Origin: Saposhnikovia divaricata
Lineage: Eukaryota > Streptophyta > Magnoliopsida > Apiales > Apiaceae
NCBI GenBank assembly: GCA_036435485.1
Contig: JAZHRN010000139.1
Coordinates: 4,278,001-4,342,000 of the forward strand
Direction of reading: 5' to 3'
Length of the DNA: 64,000 nucleotides
Part shown: positions 36,771 to 50,880 of the stretch, piece after piece
Numbering within the stretch: position 1 is the first letter of the stretch
Layout of the letters: every line of letters begins with the position of its first letter
Program-made: the position numbers and the translations under genes
The notes under the pieces: generated by a model
Database searches by the model: none
What the model was told of the DNA's origin: nothing
The model's input: the letters and a program-made list of their open reading frames with translations, nothing else

Positions 36771-38964
36771 AATATGTAAAAATATTCACAAAATGGTCCG
36801 ACTCGATTTTTAACAATATCCCGTGTACTAACCCCTTTGAGAATTTTTCGAAAACCGAGTTTCGATCATATCAGCTCCGATTTCGGTCCGAACTGCGTTA
36901 AATAAAATTTCGTTGAATTCCAATAACCCATAGGAAAAAAATATGTAAAAATATCCATAAAATGGTCCGACTCGATTTTTAACAATATCCCGTGTACTAA
37001 CCCCTTTGAGGATTATCCGAAAACCGAGTTTCAGTAATTTCAGCCCCGATTCAGGTCCGAATGGCACCAAATAAATTTCATTGAATTCCAATAACCCATA
37101 GGAACAAAATGTGTAAAAATATCCACAAAATGGTCCGACTTGATTTTTAACAATATCCCGTGTACTAACCCCTTTGAGAAGTTTGCGAAAACCGAGTTTC
37201 GATCATATCAGCTCGGATTCCGGTCCGAACGGCGTTAAATAAAATTTCGTTGAATTCCAATAACCCATAGGAACAAAATATGTAAAAATATTCACAAAAT
37301 GGTCCGACTCGATTTTTAACAATATCCCGTGTACTAACCCCTTTGAGAATTTTTCGAAAACCGAGTTTCGATCATATCAGCTCCGATTTCGGTCCGAACT
37401 GCGTTAAATAAAATTTCGTTGAATTCCAATAACCCATAGGAACAAAATATGTAAAAATATCCATAAAATGGTCCGACTCGATTTTTAACAATATCCCGTG
37501 TACTAACCCCTTTGAGGATTATCCGAAAACCGAGTTTCAGTCATTTCAGCCCCGATTCAGGTCCGAATGGCGCCAAATAAAATTTCATTGAATTCCAATA
37601 TCCCATAGGAACAAAATTTGTAAAAATATCCACAAAATGTTCCGACTTTATTTTTAACAATATCCCGTGTACTAACCCCTTTGAGAAGTTTTCGAAAACC
37701 GAGTTTCGATCATATCAGCTCCGATTCCGGTCCGAACTGCGTTAAATAAAATTTCGTTGAATTCCAATAACCCATAGGAACAAAATATGTAAAAATATTC
37801 ATAAAACGGTCCGACTCGATTTTTAACAATATCCCGTGTACTAACCCCTTTGAGAAGTTTCCGAAAACCGAGTTTCGATCATATCAGCTCCGATTTCGGT
37901 CCGAACTGCGTTAAATAAAATTTCGTTGAATTCCAATAACCCATAGGAACAAAATATGTAAAAATATCCATAAAATGGTCCGAATCGATTTTTAACAATA
38001 TCCCGTGTACTAACCCCTTTGAGGATTATCCGAAAACCGAGTTTCAGTCATTTCAGCCCCGATTCAGGTCCGAATGGCACCAAATAAATTTCATTGAATT
38101 CCAATAACCCATAGGAACAAAATGTGTAAAAATATCCACAAAATGGTCCAACTTGATTTTTAACAATATCCCGTGTACTAACCCCTTTGAGAAGTTTTCA
38201 AAAACCGAGTTTCGATCATATCAGCTCGGATTCTGGTCCGAACTGCGTTAAATAAAATTTCGTTGAATTCCAATAACCCATAGGAACAAAATATGTAAAA
38301 ATATCCATAAAATGGTCCGACTCGATTTTTAACAATATCCCGTGTACTAACCCCTTTGAGGATTATCCGAAAACCGAGTTTCAGTCATTTCAGCCCTTAT
38401 TCAGGTCCGAATGGCACCAAATAAATTTCATTGAATTCCAATAACCCATAAGAACAAAATGTGTAAAAATATCGACAAAATTGTCCGACTTGATTTTTAA
38501 AAATATCCCGTGTACTAACCCCTTTGAGAAGTTTCCGAAAACCGAGTTTCGATCATATCAGCTCCGATTCCGGTCCGAACTGCGTTAAATAAAATTTCGT
38601 TGAATTCCAATAACCCATAGGAACAAAATATGTAAAAATATCCATAAAATGGTCCGACTCGATTTTTAACTATATCCCGTGTACTAACCCCTTTGAGGAT
38701 TATCCGAAAACCGAGTTTCAGTCATTTCAGCCCCGATTCAGGTCCGAATGGCGCCAAATAAAATTTCATTGAATTCCAATATCCCATAGGAACAAAATTT
38801 GTAAAAATATCCATAAAATGTTCCGACTTTATTTTTAACAATATCCCGTGTACTAACCCCTTTGAGAAGTTTCCGAAAACCGAGTTTCGATCATATCAGC
38901 TCCGATTACGTTCCGAACTCTGTTAAATAAAATTTTGTTGAATTCCAATAACCCATAGGAACAA
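36771..38964 (+). repeat. 13-monomer higher-order repeat, copy 3 of right array (2,194 bp)
   Basis: This copy has the full order ending with 2m and 1f, and GCCCTTATTCAGG in monomer 10. It matches 6579-8772 at an offset of 30,192. A private GGTCCGAATCG replaces GGTCCGACTCG near 37978. Confidence 0.93.
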
Positions 38965-41900
38965 AATATGTAAAAATATCCATAAAATGGTCCGACTCGA
39001 TTTTTAACTATATCCCGTGTACTAACCCCTTTGAGGATTATCCGAAAACCGAGTTTCAGTCATTTTAGCCCCGATTCAGGTCCGAATGGCACCAAATAAA
39101 ATTTCATTGAATTCCAATAACCCATTGTACCAAAATATGTAAAAATATCCACAAAATTGTCCGACTTGATTTTTAACAATATCCCGTGTACTAATCCCAT
39201 TGAGAAGTTTCCGAAAACCGAGTTTCGATCATATCAGCTCCAATTCCGGTCCGAACTTCGTTAAATAAAATTACGTTGAATTCCAATAACCCATAGGAAC
39301 AAAATATGTAAAAGTATCCATAAAATGGTCCGACTCAATTTTTAACAATATCCCGTGTACTAACCCCTTTTAGGATTATCCGAAAACCGAGTTTCAGTCA
39401 TTTCAGCCCCGATTCAAGTCCGACTGGCACCAAATAAATTTCATTGAATTCCAATAACCCATAGGAACAAAATGTGTAAAAATATCCACAAAATGGTCCG
39501 ACTTGATTTTTAACAATATCCCGTGTACTAACCCCTTTGAGAAGTTTTCGAAAACCGAGTTTCGATCATATCAGCTCGGATTCCGGTCCGAACTGCGTAA
39601 AATAAAATTTCGTTGAATTCCAATAACCCATAGGAACAAAATATGTAAAAATATCCATAAAATGGTCCGACTCGATTTTTAACAATATCCCGTGTACTAA
39701 CCCCTTTGAGGATTATCCGAAAACCGAGTTTCAGTTATTTCAGCCCCGATTCAGGTCCGACTGGCACCAAATAAATTTCATTGAATTCCAATAACCCATA
39801 GGAACAAAATGTGTAAAAATATCCACAAAATGGTCCGACTTGATTTTTAACAATATCCCGTGTACTAACCCCTTTGAGAAGTTTCCGAAAACCGAGTTTC
39901 GATCATATCAGCTCGGATTCCGGTCCGAACTGCGTTAAATAAAATTTCGTTGAATTCCAATAACCCATAGGAACAAAATATGTAAAAATATTCACAAAAT
40001 GGTCCGACTCGATTTTTAACAATATCCCGTGTACTAACCCCTTTGAGAATTTTTCGAAAACCGAGTTTCGATCATATCAGCTCCGATTTCGGTCCGAACT
40101 GCGTTAAATAAAATTTCGTTGAATTCCAATAACCCATAGGAACAAAATATGTAAAAATATCCATAAAATGGTCCGACTCGATTTTTAACAATATCCCGTG
40201 TACTAACCCCTTAGAGAATTATCCGAAAACCGAGTTTCAGTCATTTCAGCCCCGATTCAGGTCCGAATGGCACCAAATAAATTTCATTGAATTCCAATAA
40301 CCCATAGGAACAAAATGTGTAAAAATATCGACAAAATTGTCCGACTTGATTTTTAAAAATATCCCGTGTACTAACCCCTTTGAGAAGTTTCCGAAAACCG
40401 AGTTTCGATCATATCAGCTCCGATTCCGGTCCGAACTGCGTTAAATAAAATTTCGTTGAATTCCATTAACCCATAGGAACAAAATATGTAAAAATATCCA
40501 TAAAATGGTCCGACTCGATTTTTAACTATATCCCGTGTACTAACCCCTTTGAGGATTATCCGAAAACCGAGTTTCAGTCATTTCAGCCCCGATTCAGGTC
40601 CGAATGTCGCCAAATAAAATTTCATTGAATTCCAATATCCCATAGGAACAAAAATTGTAAAAATATCCACAAAATGTTCCGACTTTATTTTTAACAATAT
40701 CCCGTGTACTAACCCCTTTGAGAAGTTTTCGAAAACCGAGTTTCGATCATATCAGCTCCGATTCCGGTCCGAACTGCGTTAAATAAAATTTCGTTGAATT
40801 CCAATAACCCATAGGAACAAAATATGTAAAAATATTCATAAAACGGTCCGACTCGATTTTTAACAATATCCCGTGTACTAACCCCTTTGAGAAGTTTCCG
40901 AAAACCGAGTTTCGATCATATCAGCTCCGATTCCGGTCCGAACTGCGTTAAATAAAATTTCGTTGAATTCCAATAACCCATAGGAAAAAAATATGTAAAA
41001 ATATCCATAAAATGGTCCGACTCGATTTTTAACAATATCCCGTGTACTAACCCCTTTGAGGATTATCCGAAAACCGAGTTTCAGTCATTTCAGCCCCGAT
41101 TCAGGTCCGAATGGCACCAAATAAATTTCATTGAATTCCAATAACCCATAGGAACAAAATGTGTAAAAATTTCCACAAAATGGTCCGACTTGATTTTTAA
41201 CAATATCCCGTGTACTAACCCCTTTGAGAAGTTTCCGAAAACCGAGTTTCGATCATATCAGCTCCGATTCTGGTCCGAACTGCGTTAAATAAAATTTCGT
41301 TGAATTCCAATAACCCATAGGAACAAAATATGTAAAAATATCCATAAAATGGTCCGACTCGATTTTTAACTATATCCCGTGTACTAACCCCTTTGAGGAT
41401 TATCCGAAAACCGAGTTTCAGTCATTTCAGCCCCGATTCAGGTCCGAATGGCGCCAAATAAAATTTCATTGAATTCCAATATCCCATAGGAACAAAATTT
41501 GTAAAAATATCCATAAAATGTTCCGACTTTATTTTTAACAATATCCCGTGTACTAACCCCTTTGAGAAGTTTCCGAAAACCGAGTTTCGATCATATCAGC
41601 TCCGATTACGTTCCGAACTCTGTTAAATAAAATTTTGTTGAATTCCAATAACCCATAGGAACAAAATATGTAAAAATATCCATAAAATGGTCCGACTCGA
41701 TTTTTAACAATATCCCGTGTACTAACCCCTTAGAGAATTATCCGAAAACCGAGTTTCAGTCATTTCAGCCCCGATTCAGGTCCGAATGGCACCAAATAAA
41801 TTTCATTGAATTCCAATAACCCATAGGAACAAAATGTGTAAAAATATCGACAAAATTGTCCGACTTGATTTTTAAAAATATCCCGTGTACTAACCCCTTT

Positions 41901-44204
41901 GAGAAGTTTCCGAAAACCGAGTTTCGATCATATCAGCTCCGATTCCGGTCCGAACTGCGTTAAATAAAATTTCGTTGAATTCCATTAACCCATAGGAACA
42001 AAATATGTAAAAATATCCATAAAATGGTCCGACTCGATTTTTAACTATATCCCGTGTACTAACCCCTTTGAGGATTATCCGAAAACCGAGTTTCAGTCAT
42101 TTCAGCCCCGATTCAGGTCCGAATGTCGCCAAATAAAATTTCATTGAATTCCAATATCCCATAGGAACAAAAATTGTAAAAATATCCACAAAATGTTCCG
42201 ACTTTATTTTTAACAATATCCCGTGTACTAACCCCTTTGAGAAGTTTTCGAAAACCGAGTTTCGATCATATCAGCTCCGATTCCGGTCCGAACTGCGTTA
42301 AATAAAATTTCGTTGAATTCCAATAACCCATAGGAACAAAATATGTAAAAATATTCATAAAACGGTCCGACTCGATTTTTAACAATATCCCGTGTACTAA
42401 CCCCTTTGAGAAGTTTCCGAAAACCGAGTTTCGATCATATCAGCTCCGATTCCGGTCCGAACTGCGTTAAATAAAATTTCGTTGAATTCCAATAACCCAT
42501 AGGAAAAAAATATGTAAAAATATCCATAAAATGGTCCGACTCGATTTTTAACAATATCCCGTGTACTAACCCCTTTGAGGATTATCCGAAAACCGAGTTT
42601 CAGTCATTTCAGCCCCGATTCAGGTCCGAATGGCACCAAATAAATTTCATTGAATTCCAATAACCCATAGGAACAAAATGTGTAAAAATTTCCACAAAAT
42701 GGTCCGACTTGATTTTTAACAATATCCCGTGTACTAACCCCTTTGAGAAGTTTCCGAAAACCGAGTTTCGATCATATCAGCTCGGATTCCGGTCCGAACT
42801 GCGTTAAATAAAATTTCGTTGAATTCCAATAACCCATAGGAACAAAATATGTAAAAATATCCATAAAATGGTCCGACTCGATTTTTAACAATATCCCATG
42901 TACTAAACCCTTTGAGGATTATCCGAAAACCGAGTTTCAGTCATTTCAGCCCTGATTCAGGTCCGAATGGCACCAAATAAATTTCATTGAATTCCAATAA
43001 CCCATAAGAACAAAATGTGTAAAAATATCGACAAAATTGTCCGACTTGATTTTTAAAAATATCCCGTGTACTAACCCCTTTGAGAAGTTTCCGAAAACCG
43101 AGTTTCGATCATATCAGCTCCGATTCTGGTCCGAACTGCGTTAAATAAAATTTCGTTGAATTCCAATAACCCATAGGAACAAAATATGTAAAAATATCCA
43201 TAAAATGGTCCGACTCGATTTTTAACTATATCCCGTGTACTAACCCCTTTGAGGATTATCCGAAAACCGAGTTTCAGTCATTTCAGCCCCGATTCAGGTC
43301 CGAATGGCGCCAAATAAAATTTCATTGAATTCCAATATCCCATAGGAACAAAATTTGTAAAAATATCCATAAAATGTTCCGACTTTATTTTTAACAATAT
43401 CCCGTGTACTAACCCCTTTGAGAAGTTTCCGAAAACCGAGTTTCGATCATATCAGCTCCGATTACGTTCCGAACTCTGTTAAATAAAATTTTGTTGAATT
43501 CCAATAACCCATAGGAACAAAATATGTAAAAATATCCATAAAATGGTCCGACTCGATTTTTAACTATATCCCGTGTACTAACCCCTTTGAGGATTATCCG
43601 AAAACCGAGTTTCAGTCATTTCAGCCCCGATTCAGGTCCGAATGGCGCCAAATAAAATTTCATTGAATTCCAATATCCCATAGGAACAAAATTTGTAAAA
43701 ATATCCATAAAATGTTCCGACTTTATTTTTAACAATATCCCGTGTACTAACCCCTTTGAGAAGTTTCCGAAAACCGAGTTTCGATCATATCAGCTCCAAT
43801 TCCGGTCCGAACTTCGTTAAATAAAATTGCGTTGAATTCCAATAACCCATAGGAACAAAATATGTAAAAGTATCCATAAAATGGTCCGACTCAATTTTTA
43901 ACAATATCCCGTGTACTAACCCCTTTTAGGATTATCCGAAAACCGAGTTTCAGTCATTTCAGCCCCGATTCAGGTCCGACTGGCACCAAATAAATTTCAT
44001 TGAATTCCAATAACCCATAGGAACAAAATGTGTAAAAATATCCACAAAATGGTCCGACTTGATTTTTAACAATATCCCGTGTACTAACCCCATTGAGAAG
44101 TTTTCGAAAACCGAGTTTCGATCATATCAGCTCGGATTCCGGTCCGAACTGCGTTAAATAAAATTTCGTTGAATTCCAATAACCCATAGGAACAAAATAT
44201 GTAA
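38965..44204 (+). repeat. Mixed-order region with a 1,519-bp (9-monomer) duplication
   Basis: The region begins like 8773-10872 (CCCATTGTACC near 39121, 1g at 39134). CCTTAGAGAATTATCC occurs at 40209 and again 1,519 bp later at 41728, marking a nine-monomer duplication (40146-41664 and the copy from 41665). The left block instead has the 2,024-bp duplication at 10873-14920, so the two blocks changed independently here. The order from 41700 to 43800 follows that at 9990-12085. A private CTAAACCC is present near 42904. Confidence 0.83.
41158..41326 (+). other. Hybrid 1b/1c monomer marking a two-monomer deletion
   Basis: The monomer starts as 1b with AAAAATTTCCACAAAATGG and GACTTG. It ends as the 1c form with CTCCGATTCTGGTCCG instead of CTCGGATTCCGG. 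In the left block the same start (10966) and the same end (11408) lie in different monomers two units apart. A two-monomer deletion relative to the left block, by exchange inside GAGAAGTTTCCG-AAAACCGAG, explains it. Confidence 0.82.
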
Positions 44205-47200
44205 AAATATCCATAAAATGGTCCGACTCGATTTTTAACAATATCCCGTGTACTAACCCCTTTGAGGATTATCCGAAAACCGAGTTTCAGTCATTTCAGC
44301 CCCGATTCAGGTCCGACTGGCACCAAATAAATTTCATTGAATTCCAATAACCCATAGGAACAAAATGTGTAAAAATATCCACAAAATGGTCCGACTTGAT
44401 TTTTAACAATATCCCGTGTACTAACCCCTTTGAGAAGTTTCCGAAAACCGAGTTTCGATCATATCAGCTCGGATTCCGGTCCGAACTGCGTTAAATAAAA
44501 TTTCGTTGAATTCCAATAACCCATAGGAACAAAATATGTAAAAATATTCACAAAATGGTCCGACTCGATTTTTAACAATATCCCGTGTACTAACCCCTTT
44601 GAGAATTTTTCGAAAACCGAGTTTCGATCATATCAGCTCCGATTTCGGTCCGAACTGCGTTAAATAAAATTTCGTTGAATTCCAATAACCCACAGAAACA
44701 TAATATGTAAAAATATCCATAAAATGGTCCGACTCGATTTTTAACAATATCCCGTGTACTAACCCCTTTGAGGATTATCCGAAAACCGAGTTTCAGTCAT
44801 TTCAGCCCCCGATTCAGGTCCGAATGGCACCAAATAAAATTTCGTTGAATTCCAATAACCCATAGGAACAAAATATGTAAAAATATCCATAAAATGGTCC
44901 GACTCGATTTTTAACAATATCCCGTGTACTAACCCCTTTGAGAAGTTTCCGAAAACCGAGTTTCGATCATATCAGCTCCGATTACGTTCCGAACTCTGTT
45001 AAATAAAATTTTATTGAATTCCAATAACCCAAAGGAACAAAATATGTAAAAATATTCACAAAATGGTCCGACTCGATTTTTAACAATATCCCGTGTACTA
45101 ACCCCTTAGAGAATTATCCGAAAACCGAGTTTCAGTCATTTCAGCCCCGATTCAGGTCCGAATGGCACCAAATAAATTTCATTGAATTCCAATAACCCAT
45201 AGGAACAAAATGTGTAAAAATATCGACAAAATTGTCCGACTTGATTTTTAACAATATCCCGTGTACTAATTCCTTTGAGAAGTTTCCGAAAACCGAGTTT
45301 CGATCATATCAGCTCCGATTCCGGTCCGAACTGCGTTAAATAAAATTTCGTTGAATTCCATTAACCCATAGGAACAAAATATGTAAAAATATCCATAAAA
45401 TGGTCCGACTCGATTTTTAACTATATCCCGTGTACTAACCCCTTTGAGGATTATCCGAAAACCGAGTTTCAGTCATTTCAGCCCCGATTCAGGTCCGAAT
45501 GGCGCCAAATAAAATTTCATTGAATTCCAATATCCCATAGGAACAAAAATTGTAAAATATCCACAAAATGTTCCGACTTTATTTTTAACAATATCCCGTG
45601 TACTAACCCCTTTGAGAAGTTTTCGAAAACCGAGTTTCGATCATATCAGCTCCGATTCCGGTCCGAACTGCGTTAAATAAAATTTCGTTGAATTCCAATA
45701 ACCCATAGGAACAAAATATGTAAAAATATTCATAAAACGGTCCGACTCGATTTTTAACAATATCCCGTGTACTAACCCCTTTGAGAAGTTTCCGAAAACC
45801 GAGTTTCGATCATATCAGCTCCGATTCCGGTCCGAACTGCGTTAAATAAAATTTCGTTGAATTCCAAAAACCCATAGGAAAAAAATATGTAAAAATATCC
45901 ATAAAATGGTCCGACTCGATTTTTAACAATATCCCGTGTACTAACCCCTTTGAGGATTATCCGAAAACCGAGTTTCAGTCATTTCAGCCCCGATTCAGGT
46001 CCGAATGGCACCAAATAAATTTCATTGAATTCCCATAACCCATAGGAACAAAATGTGTAAAAATTTCCACAAAATGGTCCGACTTGATTTTTAACAATAT
46101 CCCGTGTACTAACCCCTTTGAGAAGTTTCCGAAAACCGAGTTTCGATCATATCAGCTCGGATTCCGGTCCGAACTGCGTTAAATAAAATTTCGTTGAATT
46201 CCAATAACCCATAGGAACTAAATATGTAAAAATATCCATAAAATGGTCCGACTCGATTTTTAACAATATCCCGTGTACTAACCCCTTTGAGGATTATCCG
46301 AAAACCGAGTTTCAGTCATTTCAGCCCCGATTCTGGTCCGAATGGCACCAAATAAATTTCATTGAATTCCAATAACCCATAGGAACAAAATGTGTAAAAA
46401 TATCGACAAAATTGTCCGACTTTATTTTTAAAAATATCCCGTGTACTAACCCCTTTGAGAAGTTTCCGAAAACCGAGTTTCGATCATATCAGCTCCGATT
46501 CCGGTCCGAACTGCGTTAAATAAAATTTCGTTGAATTCCAATAACCCATAGGAACAAAATATGAAAAAATATTCACAAAATGGTCCGACTCGATTTTTAA
46601 CAATATCCCGTGTACTAACCCCTTTGAGAATTTTTCGAAAACCGAGTTTCGATCATATCAGCTCCGATTTCGGTCCGAACTGCGTTAAATAAAATTTCGT
46701 TGAATTCCAATAACCCACAGGAACAAAATATGTAAAAATATCCATAAAATGGTCCGACTCGATTTTTAACAATATCCCGTGTACTAACCCCTTTGAGGAT
46801 TATCCGAAAACCGAGTTTCAGTCATTTCAGCCCCGATTCAGGTCCGAATGGCACCAAATAAATTTCATTGAATTCCAATAACCCATAGGAACAAAATGTG
46901 TAAAAATATCCACAAAATGGTCTGACTTGATTTTTAACAATATCCCGTGTACTAACCCCTTTGAGAAGTTTCCGAAAACCCAGTTTCGATCATATCAGCT
47001 CGGATTCCGGTCCGAACTGCGTTAAATAAAATTTCGTTGAATTCCAATAACCCATAGGAACAAAATATGTAAAAATATTCACAAAATGGTCCGACTCGAT
47101 TTTTAACAATATCCCGTGTACTAACCCCTTTGAGAATTTTTCGAAAACCGAGTTTCGATCATATCAGCTCCGATTTCGGTCCGAACTGCGTTAAATAAAA

Positions 47201-50200
47201 TTTCGTTGATTTCCAATAATCCATAGGAACAAAATATGTAAAAATATCCATAAAATGGTCCGACTCGATTTTTAACAATATCCCGTGTACTAACCCCTTT
47301 GAGGATTATCCGAAAACCGAGTTTTAGTCATTTCAGCCCCGATTCAGGTCCGAATGGCACCAAATAAAATTCATTGAATTCCAATAACCCATAAGAACAA
47401 AATGTGTAAAAATATCGACAAAATTGTCCGACTTGATTTTTAAAAATATCCCGTGTACTAACCCCTTTGAGAAGTTTCCGAAAACCGAGTTTCGATCATA
47501 TCAGCTCCGATTCCGGTCCGAACTGCGTTAAATAAAATTTCGTTGAATTCCATTAACCCATAGGAACAAAATATGTAAAAATATCCATAAAATGGTCCGA
47601 CTCGATTTTTAACTATATCCCGTGTACTAACCCCTTTGAGGATTATCCGAAAACCGAGTTTCAGTCATTTCAGCCCCGATTCAGGTCCGAATGTCGCCAA
47701 ATAAAATTTCATTGAATTCCAATATCCCATAGGAACAAAAATTGTAAAAATATCCACAAAATGTTCCGACTTTATTTTTAACAATATCCCGTGTACTAAC
47801 CCCTTTGAGAAGTTTTCGAAAACCGAGTTTCGATCATATCAGCTCCGATTCCGGTCCGAACTGCGTTAAATAAAATTTCGTTGAATTCCAATAACCCATA
47901 GGAACAAAATATGTAAAAATATTCATAAAACGGTCCGACTCGATTTTTAACAATATCCCGTGTACTAACCCCTTTGAGAAGTTTCCGAAAACCGAGTTTC
48001 GATCATATCAGCTCCGATTCCGGTCCGAACTGCGTTAAATAAAATTTCGTTGAATTCCAATAACCCATAGGAAAAAAATATGTAAAAATATCCATAAAAT
48101 GGTCCGACTCGATTTTTAACAATATCCCGTGTACTAACCCCTTTGAGGATTATCCGAAAACCGAGTTTCAGTCATTTCAGCCCCGATTCAGGTCCGAATG
48201 GCACCAAATAAATTTCATTGAATTCCAATAACCCATAGGAACAAAATGTGTAAAAATTTCCACAAAATGGTCCGACTTGATTTTTAACAATATCCCGTGT
48301 ACTAACCCCTTTGAGAAGTTTCCGAAAACCGAGTTTCGATCATATCAGCTCGGATTCCGGTCCGAACTGCGTTAAATAAAATTTCGTTGAATTCCAATAA
48401 CCCATAGGAACAAAATATGTAAAAATATCCATAAAATGGTCCGACTCGATTTTTAACAATATCCCATGTACTAACCCCTTTGAGGATTATCCGAAAACCG
48501 AGTTTCAGTCATTTCAGCCCTGATTCAGGTCCGAATGGCACCAAATAAATTTCATTGAATTCCAATAACCCATAAGAACAAAATGTGTAAAAATATCGAC
48601 AAAATTGTCCGACTTGATTTTTAAAAATATCCCGTGTACTAACCCCTTTGAGAAGTTTCCGAAAACCGAGTTTCGATCATATCAGCTCCGATTCTGGTCC
48701 GAACTGCGTTAAATAAAATTTCGTTGAATTCCAATAACCCATAGGAACAAAATATGTAAAAATATCCATAAAATGGTCCGACTCGATTTTTAACTATATC
48801 CCGTGTACTAACCCCTTTGAGGATTATCCGAAAACCGAGTTTCAGTCATTTCAGCCCCGATTCAGGTCCGAATGGCGCCAAATAAAATTTCATTGAATTC
48901 CAATATCCCATAGGAACAAAATTTGTAAAAATATCCATAAAATGTTCCGACTTTATTTTTAACAATATCCCGTGTACTAACCCCTTTGAGAAGTTTCCGA
49001 AAACCGAGTTTCGATCATATCAGCTCCGATTACGTTCCGAACTCTGTTAAATAAAATTTTGTTGAATTCCAATAACCCATAGGAACAAAATATGTAAAAA
49101 TATCCATAAAATGGTCCGACTCGATTTTTAACTATATCCCGTGTACTAACCCCTTTGAGGATTATCCGAAAACCGAGTTTCAGTCATTTCAGCCCCGATT
49201 CAGGTCCGAATGGCGCCAAATAAAATTTCATTGAATTCCAATATCCCATAGGAACAAAATTTGTAAAAATATCCATAAAATGTTCCGACTTTATTTTTAA
49301 CAATATCCCGTGTACTAACCCCTTTGAGAAGTTTCCGAAAACCGAGTTTCGATCATATCAGCTCCAATTCCGGTCCGAACTTCGTTAAATAAAATTGCGT
49401 TGAATTCCAATAACCCATAGGAACAAAATATGTAAAAGTATCCATAAAATGGTCCGACTCAATTTTTAACAATATCCCGTGTACTAACCCCTTTTAGGAT
49501 TATCCGAAAACCGAGTTTCAGTCATTTCAGCCCCGATTCAGGTCCGACTGGCACCAAATAAATTTCATTGAATTCCAATAACCCATAGGAACAAAATGTG
49601 TAAAAATATCCACAAAATGGTCCGACTTGATTTTTAACAATATCCCGTGTACTAACCCCATTGAGAAGTTTTCGAAAACCGAGTTTCGATCATATCAGCT
49701 CGGATTCCGGTCCGAACTGCGTTAAATAAAATTTCGTTGAATTCCAATAACCCATAGGAACAAAATATGTAAAAATATCCATAAAATGGTCCGACTCGAT
49801 TTTTAACAATATCCCGTGTACTAACCCCTTTGAGGATTATCCGAAAACCGAGTTTCAGTCATTTCAGCCCCGATTCAGGTCCGACTGGCACCAAATAAAT
49901 TTCATTGAATTCCAATAACCCATAGGAACAAAATGTGTAAAAATATCCACAAAATGGTCCGACTTGATTTTTAACAATATCCCGTGTACTAACCCCTTTG
50001 AGAAGTTTCCGAAAACCGAGTTTCGATCATATCAGCTCGGATTCCGGTCCGAACTGCGTTAAATAAAATTTCGTTGAATTCCAATAACCCATAGGAACAA
50101 AATATGTAAAAATATTCACAAAATGGTCCGACTCGATTTTTAACAATATCCCGTGTACTAACCCCTTTGAGAATTATCCGAAAACCGAGTTTCAGTCATT

Positions 50201-50203
50201 TCA
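44205..50203 (+). repeat. Right-block counterpart of the long unit
   Basis: The segment matches about 14518-20515 at an offset of 29,687, rising to 29,688 past the private base loss at 15350/15351. Shared markers include GCCCCCGATTC (44805), CCCAAAGG (near 45027), AGGAACTAAATATG (near 46215), AATATGAAAAAATATTC and GTTGATTTCC (near 47205). The match ends inside the 1a/2 hybrid near 50172, where this block continues GCCCCCGATTC and the left block GCCCTGATTC. A few private changes are present, such as CTAATTCCTTTG (near 45267) and AACCCAGTTTC (near 46978). Confidence 0.88.
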
Positions 50204-50880
50204 GCCCCCGATTCAGGTCCGAATGGCACCAAATAAAATTTCGTTGAATTCCAATAACCCATAGGAACAAAATATGTAAAAATATCCATAAAATGGTCCG
50301 ACTCGATTTTTAACAATATCCCGTGTACTAACCCCTTTGAGAAGTTTCCGAAAACCGAGTTTCGATCATATCAGCTCCGATTACGTTCCGAACTCTGTTA
50401 AATAAAATTTTATTGAATTCCAATAACCCAAAGGAACAAAATATGTAAAAATATTCACAAAATGGTCCGACTCGATTTTTAACAATATCCCGTGTACTAA
50501 CCCCTTAGAGAATTATCCGAAAACCGAGTTTCAGTCATTTCAGCCCCGATTCAGGTCCGAATGGCGCCAAATAAAATTTCATTGAATTCCAATAACCCAT
50601 AGGAACAAAATGTGTAAAAATATCGACAAAATTGTCCGACTTGATTTTTAACAATATCCCGTGTACTAATCCCTTTGAGAAGTTTCCCAAAACCGAGTTT
50701 CGATCATATCAGCTCCGATTCCGGTCCGAACTGCGTTAAATAAAATTTCGTTGAATTCCATTAACCCATAGGAACAAAATATGTAAAAATATCCATAAAA
50801 TGGTCCGACTCGATTTTTAACTATATCCCGTGTACTAACCCCTTTGAGGATTATCCGAAAACCGAGTTTCAGTCATTTCA
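50204..50880 (+). repeat. 677-bp (4-monomer) insertion repeating the CCCAAAGG segment
   Basis: GCCCCCGATTC recurs at 50204 and 50881, and AAATTTTATTG at 50405 and 51082, both 677 bp apart. The first copy differs from the second in carrying GGCGCC with the extra A near 50565 and TTTCCCAAAACC near 50685. The order is 1a/2 hybrid, 2/1f hybrid, family 2 with CCTTAGAGAATTATCC, 1c-like with CTAATCCC, then the start of 2m. Confidence 0.82.

Noticed and set aside
2754..37091. Open reading frames of 87 codons on the minus strand at 2754-3017, 4442-4705, 6636-6899, 32441-32704, 34635-34898 and 36828-37091
   Set aside because: They are the same stretch of satellite (family-2 monomer plus half of 1a) read in each 13-mer copy. 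They exist because a 168-bp unit keeps frame, and end when a 169-bp unit shifts it. There is no promoter, conserved domain or codon-level constraint, and the DNA changes as non-coding satellite.
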